DNA from: Sthenelais limicola
Taxonomy: Eukaryota > Annelida > Polychaeta > Phyllodocida > Sigalionidae
Length of the DNA stretch: 64,000 nt
Reading direction: 5' to 3'
NCBI GenBank assembly: GCA_942159475.1
Contig: OW804095.1
Location: 92,145,740-92,209,739, forward strand
Position numbers and translations under genes: made by a program. Position 1 is the first letter of the stretch, and each line of letters opens with the position of its first letter. This document shows positions 1 through 8,212 of the stretch, one piece after another. Under the pieces are notes generated by a model. It was not told the DNA's origin. It ran no database searches and was given only the letters and a program-made list of their open reading frames with translations.

Positions 1-1506
1 GCTCAGTTTTATCAAGATCGGTTTCAGTACTTTAGTGGGCATATACGGTATCCCTGATGCTTTGTATTTGCTCGTTCTCCTTACAAACTGTAATATTTCT
101 TTCAATTCTATTGGCACTAGAGAAAATTTATTACTGTTCCCTCCATCAATAACACTAGTTTCGTCTATTAAACGATTTTTTGATTCTGACGTAAGATTTC
201 TTATTTCTTCATCCTTTTCCTCTTCTTTTAGAGGTTTTATTTCTTGCGCCAACTTTTGTCCTATATTTGCAAAATAATCATTCATAATATTTGGAACTCT
301 CTTCAACTAGTTTTCCATTTTGTAATTTAATCTGAACCGGCTTGTTCACTTTCTCTTTGTCAGGTGATATAATAGGATTTATTGTTTCCCAAAATTTCTT
401 GGGATCATTCCTATTTTCTTGGATTTGTAGCCTGAGATAATTATTTTTCATTTTCACTAGTTCAGAATTAACTTTATTTCTACATTTCCTTGCTTCCTCC
501 CAATCATTTAAATTTTGACTCCTTTTTGCCTTAACAAAAAGTTTATCTCTCAGCTTAGCCATCCTGACCAATTCTTTTGTGAACCACGGCGGTTTAGATT
601 TTACATTTCTCAACTCTTTCACTGGGCTCATTCTGTCTAGAAAGAATGATATTTTATTATACATTAGTTCCCAACACTTATTTACATCCCTTGTTTGATA
701 GTATTCCGTCCAGTCTTCATTTTCTAGAATTTCATTTAATATATTTCCATCATAATGACTCATGTCCCTAGCTTTAAATGTAGTATGTTGGTATCTCGTT
801 CTAGGTTTCTTTATTATTACATATACAGGTAAGTGGTCACTCAGGTTATTTTCAATGACTCCTGACCTATCAATCTTATTACTATTACTATATACCATAT
901 CTATAAGCCTAGCTGACTTATGTGTAATTCTTGTTTTCTTCTCTATTAGTTGAGTTAGATTGTATTTCATGAAGACACAATTTAGTTCACCTATTTGGGA
1001 TGATTTACTTGCTTCTGACATTTCGGTGTAGTCAATATTAAAGTCACCGAATACTATTATCTCTTGATATTTTTTTATGTTCTCTAATACCAGGCTCAGA
1101 TGTTCTCTGAACTTTTCTATTGACCCATTTGGGGGTCTATATAGATTTATAGCTATTAAATTTGTCCTTTCTTGATACCTAGGATTTGTATTTCTATGTC
1201 ATTTGAGGATTTATTATAATCTTGGTAAGTTTGTTCATCGACATTTATCCCCTCTTCTATATACATAGCTATACCCCCTCCTTTCCTGCTGCCTATTCTA
1301 TCAGCTCTTATGTTTTGATACCCTTCAATATTTATTTGTGATTCTGAAGTATTCCTACTCAACCATGTTTCTTGGCATGCTAGAATGCTGGGCTTATATT
1401 CATGTACTAGTGTCGAGATTTCAAGCAATTTCGGTTTTAAACTTCTAACATTCCATGAAATAATGGAAAGACCTTTGAACTTTTTAATTTCGGTCATTTT
1501 GCACAT
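1..1506 (-). pseudogene. LINE ORF2 remnant: APE endonuclease and start of RT region
   Basis: Non-LTR retrotransposon ORF2, truncated by the window edge. The piece from 1506 down to 1156 begins with the endonuclease signature 'SIISWNVRSLK' and has 'CQETWLS' and 'RKGGGIAMY'. A one-base frameshift near 1160-1175 moves the frame, after which 'INLYRPPNGS' and 'GDFNID' are readable. The piece 1021-278 has the endonuclease C-terminal 'SDHLPV' motif and the basic linker that precedes RT. A second frameshift near 290 leads into a linker containing 'KASGIPYMPTKVLK', typical of the region just before LINE RT. The RT catalytic core would lie to the left of base 1. At least two frameshifts make it non-functional. 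It may be ORF2 of the same element as the minus-strand ORFs at 2958-5480, but a 1.45 kb gap separates them. Confidence 0.88.
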
Positions 1507-2957
1507 ATATATAGTAGGATTAAGTAAGTTTACCTTGTATCAGGTTTATAATCAACCAAAATGAGTTTACACCATTATTTTTCTACTTGAGCGTCTAGCT
1601 ACATAACAATGTTATGCGACTTGTTTAAATACAAGTCTATGTGAAGTCCTCTTATATAGACATTTTAACAGATTTATATTTTGAAAAATAGTACATTTTT
1701 CTCATTTCAAATATTATTTACAGTTTGTGTTTCCTATTTTGACTGTGAAATACTCCTGGCGTGCCTAGTAGACTTTACCCTTTCATACGATCGGGTCTTC
1801 TCTACCTTGCACGCCAGTAATACCACTGAGCATATTCCATAGTAACATTTCATATTTTATACAATATTTACAACTTTTCTTTTCTTCAATGCCCTATCAG
1901 TAGTATAGACATAGTGTACTGGGTATTTACTAACTCCTCTGGTAATATTACAACAACACAACATAGTTACCCATACTAGTCTTCCAATTATATATATTCT
2001 GATTAGGTCGTCTATCACTGTTCGTCAGTTCGTAGGTATTAGGTAATGTTCAGTAAAATTGTTTTCTTGTATCAAATTTTTCTTTGGATGATACTGCTTA
2101 GTTTTCACCTAACATTCACTATTTGTACCTGTTGATTTTAACTGACTATTTAATAAGTAACAAGTATTCTCCTGTGGGTCACTTCCAGCCCTTCTTACCT
2201 ACGTTCAAAGAAATATAGGTAATCCAAGTTGAAAATTCTCCAGGGAGTATACATAACTTTAATTTATCAATATCAATGAGAGTAGGTATCAATGTAGCAT
2301 CAATTTTTAACACATGGTGTTCTGTACTTTATATTTGGTATTTTTTTTGAGACCGTTCAATAGAAATGCATCTCCATACCTCCTATATCGTACATACCAT
2401 TCATATATTTGTGTAACAAACTACATTGAACCTTTACTATCTTATTTTGTCGTATGACCTTTCTGTGTCTGTATCACAGCCATTGTAAAATGCTGTAAGT
2501 CTTCACAGTTTATGACGATGGTCTTCAATTTAACTGGACTATTTGTATTACGTATATATATAATATATATGTATAATATTTCGTTCTTACTTGTAATATC
2601 CGTCATGGTCCTGGTTGTTATCATGTCCAGTTTTACATGTCCAGTTTTACATCGTACTCCTCCTGTGGATCGTGCAAGACCTTTCTTAACTACGTTCAAA
2701 GAAATATAGTTAATCCAGGTCAGCATTTTCCAGGGAGGGTACATACTTATTTCATTAATTAATACTTCGCAGTGATATGGATTTATTCTTAATTCCCACA
2801 GATATGTAAAATACATTTTCTGCTATATATTGTATGTGGTATGTGTGAGACCGTTCAATAGAAATGCATCTCTATACCTCGTACCTTATATAACTATGCG
2901 GGTGAATTTACTGCTCCCATAACTATTTTCTTATAATGGGGTATATATTCCTCTTTG
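1507..2957. other. non-coding spacer between minus-strand LINE ORFs
   Basis: I see no credible coding sequence in these 1.45 kb. The stretch holds a diverged tandem duplication, annotated separately, and AT-rich sequence. LINE ORF1 and ORF2 normally lie close together, so this gap is unexpected. It could be an insertion, an array of promoter-like monomers, or a sign that two different elements are juxtaposed. Confidence 0.5.
2157..2890. repeat. diverged tandem duplication, about 0.49 kb period
   Basis: Two blocks recur in the same order. 'acgttcaaagaaatata' occurs at 2201 and 2692 (offset 491), followed in both by a 'ccaggga' block. 'gagaccgttcaatagaaat' occurs at 2349 and 2847 (offset 498). 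The sequence between the blocks is much more diverged, so this is an old duplication. Confidence 0.7.
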
Positions 2958-3659
2958 CTACTGGGCTTTGTTATAGGCAATGGCCAGCTGCTTTGCATAC
3001 TCCCACTTCATTTCTCTTGATAAGTGACAGCCGTCACCTGCAAGCTTGTGGTAAAAGGATGAATATTTGGTTGGTCCGTTTTTGCGTTTTTTCTTTCCGG
3101 CTTGGCATCTATGGATCATTTGGGAAACAAATGGTGTTGGGTTTCCCTGTTCTGCATTCATTTGCCTCGCCATATTACTGAAGATGACTACTCGCTCATT
3201 TATTTGCCTTTGTACTTCCTGATAATGATCTTTCTTCGGGTAAAGTATTCCTTTTAAGGCGGCCAGGTGAGAGTTATATATTCTGACGTCGATGCCTATC
3301 ATTGTGGCTATTGAAACTTTCGGTATGTAACCCTGAACCGGCGCTATTTGTTTAAGCGTTGATATTGCTTGGTTGAGGGTAGTTCTGATCGATTCTTCAA
3401 ATAGGACGTTTGTATCATGCCTCAGTTTTATCTGTTCACCAAAATCACTTTTGTCTCTAAAAGTTATATTGCACAACCCAGCTGCTATTACTATATGCTT
3501 GGGTCTTCTTAATGCAACCATCGATCGTGCTTCCTCCGTCAACCTCTCTATGGTTCCCCCTCTTACTGTAATGACTCTTAACGCGAATCCTGAGAGTGTT
3601 ATTTTAAGCTTGTTCTCTATGCCATCTCCCCTGGAGTCCATCAGTATCAGTAAATCCAT
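2958..3659 (-). CDS. SGNH/GDSL-hydrolase-like protein of a LINE-like element
   Basis: 233 codons, intact. All four SGNH landmarks can be read: the nucleophile block 'MDSRGDG' (Ser9, with DSRG in place of the usual GDS), a Gly block 'VRGGTIERL' (Gly34/35), 'GLCN' (Gly61, Asn64) and the C-terminal 'DGCHLS' (Asp209, His212). Esterase-like SGNH domains are known in ORF1 proteins of CR1-type LINEs, where their role is unclear. The ORF lies in the same frame as the NADAR ORF upstream, separated only by TAA-TGT-AAC, so it may be the C-terminal domain of one longer protein or may be made by reinitiation. No signal peptide or membrane segment is evident. The match is by motif only. Confidence 0.72.
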   Translation of the reverse strand: MDLLILMDSRGDGIENKLKITLSGFALRVITVRGGTIERLTEEARSMVALRRPKHIVIAAGLCNITFRDKSDFGEQIKLRHDTNVLFEESIRTTLNQAISTLKQIAPVQGYIPKVSIATMIGIDVRIYNSHLAALKGILYPKKDHYQEVQRQINERVVIFSNMARQMNAEQGNPTPFVSQMIHRCQAGKKKRKNGPTKYSSFYHKLAGDGCHLSREMKWEYAKQLAIAYNKAQ

Positions 3660-3665
3660 GTTACA

Positions 3666-5480
3666 TTACATTACCTTTGTTTCAGCTTCAATGATAAGTC
3701 TCTCTCTAATTCTTTCTAAAATCTTTCCGAAAATGTTTTTCCCAGTGAGGCTACTCGCGTCTACGGTTACTCGGGCGCCATTTTGAATGAGCACTTCCGG
3801 GTGTTTGGTTCCGGTAGCCCACTTATGGGAGGATGTCATTTCGTATAATTTTTTCCCTTTTGTGTCGAGCAATTTTCTTTTAAGATCATTTGACTGGTCA
3901 AAGTTTTGGTAAACAATGTTTTCCAGCATATTTTCTTTGATATCTTTCCACTCGGGAGACGTTCTAAACTTCCCGCCCTCTCCCTTAGCGACCGCTGGGT
4001 TTGGTTCACGCGCTATGCTCTCGGCCAATCGAACAAGGCCTGCCTTCGCCGCTTTGTTTGCTTGGAAACAATGCTCGGCCGAGTCATAGGTTCGGCCGTC
4101 AAATTCAAATTTTACTTTATAAAAGTTGCTCATGAAGCTGTGTTCCCCTTTGAAGCCAATGCCATTTTCTCCCACTTGAACATGAAATATATTCTCGGGT
4201 TTGCAACCCTCTGGAAGCTTGTGTAAGTCATAGACACTGAAGGTTTCTCTTCCTATGACTATGTGGTTGGCCTCCAGCCTCGCCGCAATTTTATTTAACT
4301 CGAGTAGTCGTAATGAGTTTTCGAGCAAATTCAACTGGTAACCATTTGTGTGCCTGCTAAATTTATTTAGCCAGACCCTTCCATACATTCGTTGCTCCCT
4401 CATTTTCCTACTTGCTTTAACAATTTTAATTTTCATTTCTTCGGTGGCTACAATAATATAGACTGCCCTCCTCCGACCTATCGTGGCCTTCCCTATTCTG
4501 TAGGCGGTCTGTACATCTACTTTTTGTGACTCGTGAATCGCTAATTTTATGATTTTCAGAATTTTTTGGTGTACTTCTTCCCTTTCCCCATTTATTCTGA
4601 CTATTTTGCTTAGCTCTTCTTGGGTTTCAATTCCTTGGTTTTCCCAATCCTCCTCAATCCCTTCGATGATTAAATAATGTGGGTCCTTTCTAGTTTTCGG
4701 CCTATTCTCACCGTTTACTTGGGCTTGCCTGTCGGCTAATCCATCATTCTCTTTTCTCTTTTCTTTTCCTTTTTCAACTTTTGGTTCAGCTTTTTCCCTT
4801 TTCCATTCGTTGTTTTTGCCCACCTTTACTTCGATTTCTCTGACTCGCCTCTCTAGCTCATTTAAATTTATCATTTGATTTTCCATTTTCTTGATTCGTT
4901 TATGAAAGCCCTGGATCGTGTTGGAGTTCTCCCAGGCGTATTCGCCAAAGTCCTGCTCCATACACTCTATGTCAGTTTTTATTTTCGTTATAAATTGCCC
5001 AAAGCTGCTTTCTACGAGCACTAAATCCTTTTTGACTTCCTCTAGCTCTGTTATTTCAATTTTATTTTGTGAAATTGAACCCACCTCATTCACTGGAGCA
5101 TTCTTTCTCCTGGTCGTCGACTTTCTTGTCGCCCATGACTTTGCCTCTGAATCCACTGTGCGCGGAGTCTCAGCGCGTGAATAATCTCCTTTTGAATTAT
5201 CAAATAACACTTTCTTTACACTTCCATACTTCAGCTGAAGCATTTCCTCTTCGTTAAGGTTTTCTTCTTCCACTTTTACCTCATCATTCTCTGAGTGAGT
5301 GGTCTTTTCATCCGGGTATAATTCGTTATCCGTACTCATCTTTCCGGATTTCTCGTCGTCGGATACCCAATCTCCATGGCCGCCATCCTTCGTAACGGTT
5401 TTTCGCGATGAAAGTGTTTTTCTTAATGAACTGCCCAATACGGCATGTTTCATTCGAGAAAAAAGCCCTGGCGATTCCAT
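3666..5480 (-). CDS. LINE ORF1-like protein with coiled coil, RRM-like region and C-terminal NADAR domain
   Basis: 604 codons, intact. Residues 1-140 are charged and probably disordered. Residues 141-222 are predicted coiled coil. Residues 266-375 resemble the RRM-like/transposase-22 part of LINE ORF1 proteins ('HYLIIEGIEEDW', 'AYRIGK', 'RRAVYIIVA'). Residues about 440-595 match NADAR: 'SFMSNFY' (449-454), 'SAEHCFQANKA' (467-477), Trp511, Met518, Glu547, Trp554 and 'FGKILERIRERL'. NADAR enzymes are N-glycosidases of the YbiA type, and some members remove ADP-ribose from guanine. In the usual 'E..xDxxWG.G' stretch the Asp appears to be Ser551 and the first Gly Ala555, so activity is uncertain. 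The retroelement assignment rests on the domain order and the EN/RT ORF downstream. Start chosen at the first ATG of the frame. Confidence 0.82.
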   Translation of the reverse strand: MESPGLFSRMKHAVLGSSLRKTLSSRKTVTKDGGHGDWVSDDEKSGKMSTDNELYPDEKTTHSENDEVKVEEENLNEEEMLQLKYGSVKKVLFDNSKGDYSRAETPRTVDSEAKSWATRKSTTRRKNAPVNEVGSISQNKIEITELEEVKKDLVLVESSFGQFITKIKTDIECMEQDFGEYAWENSNTIQGFHKRIKKMENQMINLNELERRVREIEVKVGKNNEWKREKAEPKVEKGKEKRKENDGLADRQAQVNGENRPKTRKDPHYLIIEGIEEDWENQGIETQEELSKIVRINGEREEVHQKILKIIKLAIHESQKVDVQTAYRIGKATIGRRRAVYIIVATEEMKIKIVKASRKMREQRMYGRVWLNKFSRHTNGYQLNLLENSLRLLELNKIAARLEANHIVIGRETFSVYDLHKLPEGCKPENIFHVQVGENGIGFKGEHSFMSNFYKVKFEFDGRTYDSAEHCFQANKAAKAGLVRLAESIAREPNPAVAKGEGGKFRTSPEWKDIKENMLENIVYQNFDQSNDLKRKLLDTKGKKLYEMTSSHKWATGTKHPEVLIQNGARVTVDASSLTGKNIFGKILERIRERLIIEAETKVM

Positions 5481-5917
5481 GTCTTTGTTTTCTACTTTTG
5501 TACTATTTTTTTCTTCTGTCTGACGGTGTTTTCTCTACTTTTGGTTGATTATATTCTTTACGTCCTACACCCGCGCATCCATGCTCGAGTAGGTTTTCCC
5601 GCCAATGAGTAAGATAGTGCCCGGCGACAAGCCCACTTTCTATGCTACTCACAAAGTTCTTCTATGTTAAGGTATAGGCGGGATTGTCGCCTTGTTCCAC
5701 TAGGTGGGAGCAATTTCCAAGTGCCTCCTTTTCCCTTTACTTTGTACGTTTCCTTTATCTGTTACTGATACAACTGTGTGTAAAACACCTCCGGACGTGA
5801 TGTCCCAGTTTCAACTGGTTAGAGCTTCTAGCTCATATTAAAATAGAATATTAATAGTTGACGTTTGTCCTGTTCTTATTTCTCCTCTACTAAACGAACC
5901 CTTGGGTCACTACATTT
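5481..5917. other. non-coding junction between the NADAR element and the Gypsy-type element; possible 5' LTR
   Basis: Contains no ORF of note. Its left part should hold the 5' end of the minus-strand element. Its right part ends next to a primer-binding-site-like sequence and could hold a 5' LTR; a TG start near 5770 and a CA end near 5914 are possible. I could not find a matching 3' copy between 11.9 and 16 kb, so the LTR is not demonstrated. Confidence 0.3.
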
Positions 5918-5930
5918 TGGTGCCGTGACC
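5918..5930 (+). promoter_or_regulatory. candidate tRNA primer binding site of the Gypsy-type element
   Basis: TGGTGCCGTGACC begins with the TGG that pairs with a tRNA 3' CCA, follows a possible LTR end ('ctaca' plus three T) and lies about 340 bases upstream of the gag zinc knuckle. The matching tRNA was not identified. Confidence 0.35.
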
Positions 5931-6216
5931 TTTTGTGGAGTAATAATTCCTAATTTAGGAAGTCTATATCTTGTTTATACAAGAATTACATACCTTATAT
6001 GTCTATAAATGGACAATTATAATATTATGCTGAGTTGAATGCAGAGAATTTAATCATCCACGATGGTCAATATTCTGATTTCTCTCAGCCATCTATACAA
6101 TTTTGAAGTGTGGGTGACTCACTGGCCACTATGAATGGGCCACCAACCCCCACACCTGCCAGCCATAGGCAATACAGACATGATGTGTCCTCTATAAGCT
6201 CTATAAGCTATTCTGA

Positions 6217-6387
6217 AGATTTTCTGGGGGATTTAAGAATCGACAACAATACGATTGTCGTTTCTGTAAATCGACAGAACATCCTAAATGGAAATGTCCA
6301 GAAATTCTAGCTCTGGAGAAACGTTTACAGAAGGATAGAGAGGAAAAAGAGAAGAGGAGTCAGGGAAACGAGAAGGGGTCTCAGTAG
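6217..6387 (+). pseudogene. gag remnant with CCHC zinc knuckle (Gypsy-type element)
   Basis: Reading from just after a TGA at 6214-6216 to the TAG at 6385-6387, this frame encodes a zinc knuckle at 6256-6297 (C-x2-C-x4-H-x4-C, 'CRFCKSTEHPKWKC') and a charged tail. A full gag of several hundred residues is absent, because only about 300 bases separate the primer-site candidate from this knuckle. Most of gag has therefore been lost or is too decayed to read. The pol frame overlaps the end of this frame in the -1 register. Confidence 0.75.
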
Positions 6388-7005
6388 GAAGCATTCTTGA
6401 GACCCTGATTCCTAACAATAATGGTACAAATAGTACAACGATATACCCAGATAATATGTGCCATCCTCAAGGTGGTGATTCAGATGGAAATGAGAAGGGA
6501 ATATGTCAGGAGGTATTAAAACCGGTAGAACAGCCTTTTACACCTGATAATATTATTATAAATTCTCAGTCGACATTGAAAAATTCCTGGAAACCTCCAC
6601 AGGCTAGCCTAGATCGGGATAGCATTTGTAGGAATAACTTGGACAATGATGACCTTGCTCTCATAGGCGCTGTAAGAAGCGACGATGGGGAAGTAAAGGT
6701 GTCATATTTGTCGAATCCAGAGGATGAATCTGAAACCATGATACATATAACTCCTTTATTGGTAAAAATGAGATGGTATGTACCTGTAACGATAGGGGAA
6801 AAGTGTGGAGAATTTCATTATGATACTGGGGCTCAAACCAGCTTGGTTTCTAAAGAATTTTATGATTCACTTGCCTGCAAGCCTCAATTGTTCGCTTCAC
6901 GATTGAAGGTGAAACCGATTGCAAGTGGACCCATCAATACACTGGGTTATATAATATTAAATCTCAATATTGGCGGCATTGTGTATAGAAATGCTTGCCT
7001 GGTGG
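6339..7005 (+). pseudogene. Gypsy-type pol, N-terminal part: retroviral-type aspartic protease, interrupted
   Basis: The frame opens after a TAG at 6336-6338 and has an ATG at 6456. A linker is followed by the protease active site 'YDTGAQTSLVS' (Asp-Thr-Gly at 6822-6830). The protease would process Gag-Pol inside the virus-like particle. The domain breaks at about 7005, where a LINE fragment is inserted. The protease C-terminus ('AILGMDF') resumes at about 8213. By chance the LINE frame continues the protease frame, giving a 470-codon chimeric ORF from 6456 to 7868. The -1 relation to the gag frame fits programmed frameshifting in the ancestral element. Confidence 0.85.
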
Positions 7006-8212
7006 TATTATTTGCGGATGACACCATTATATATGCAAGTGGCACGAACACCCTAGAAGCTACAAACCTGCTTCAACAGGACTTAAATGCCATTATATAC
7101 TGGTGTAAGATTAACAAAATATCACTAAACTTAACAAAATCCAAAATACAAACATTTTTTGGAAATCAAGCACTGAGGTCGAGGTGGGCTAGGGAACAGC
7201 AACAACCGCAACAACCAAATATTGTACTGAGCCTGGATGGTATCCCCATGGAAGATGTGGAAACATACAAATATCTAGGAGTCGAAATTGATAGAAATCT
7301 AAAATTTAAACCATTAATAAGCAAACTAACAAATGCAATGAACTATAAGAGCTGGCAAATTGCCAAACTATCAGGGAAAATCCCTAAAGAAACAATGTTA
7401 CTGATATACAAGGTAATGGTCTTACCTCTGATAGACCAAGCAGATTTCCTTCATGATTCACATGCAGTAAATAGCACAAATAGACTCCAGATAATACAAA
7501 ATAAAATTCTGAGGAAAATATATGGCCTTCCATCCAGGGCCAATGTCGATAATATCCATATAGAAAAGAATGTATTAACTTTAAAGCATAGAAGAAGACT
7601 ACACTTATTGCAGGTGGGCCATGGTTTGGCAAGGGACCCAAGGTATATAGATGCAAGAAATTTAAATACACAAAACTTTGCACAAGGAAGAAAAACATTG
7701 AAACAAATAGTACCAAAAAATGAACAATTAAGAAAATCGATCCTTTATAGAATACCTTTTGCCTGGAACTCCTTGCAGACAGTGGCCCATAGGATAGGAG
7801 ACAAAAAAGGGTTTAAAATACTAGCAAAGAATGATTTAATTTGGCAAGACCAAATCTTTATAGATTAATTAAGAAATATAGACTGGTGAGATATAGGTAA
7901 AGGCATCCGAAAAATTTTCACTGAATACCGAGTTAATTAACTGAAAGTTATGAAAAGGAATGGAAACATTATCTGAGAATACTCAACATGATATTACTGA
8001 CAGCGCTAAAAAGTTTTATTCCGAATGTATTAAAGACTAATTTAAGTATAACAGTGTACCCCTCTCGTCAATGACGACTGGGGATTTGTTCACTGTTTTT
8101 TTACAAAATGTAAACACATCAGAGAACATGGAGACCTCCCTTAGTCGGAGAACCGTACTCTGTCAGCGAGAAAATTCGATAATAAAAGTTTCTAATCTAA
8201 TCTAATCTAATC
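7006..8212 (+). mobile_element. 5'-truncated LINE fragment inserted in the Gypsy protease
   Basis: The fragment starts at the LINE RT catalytic motif 'FADDTIIYASG' and continues with the RT thumb and C-terminal region ('WCKINKISLNLTKSK', 'YKYLGVEID', 'LLIYKVMVLPLID') to a stop at 7868. A 340 bp 3' UTR ends in a TCTAA microsatellite tail (8191-8212). Severe 5' truncation and a short-repeat tail are characteristic of LINE integration by target-primed reverse transcription, and CR1/L2-like families end in such repeats. The host Gypsy frame resumes immediately after the tail. No clear target site duplication is visible. The LINE coding part has no stops, so the insertion is probably fairly young. 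Confidence 0.88.

Noticed and set aside
3373..3786. 137-codon plus-strand open frame
   Set aside because: Shadow of the minus-strand SGNH and NADAR ORFs, which carry the recognisable domains.
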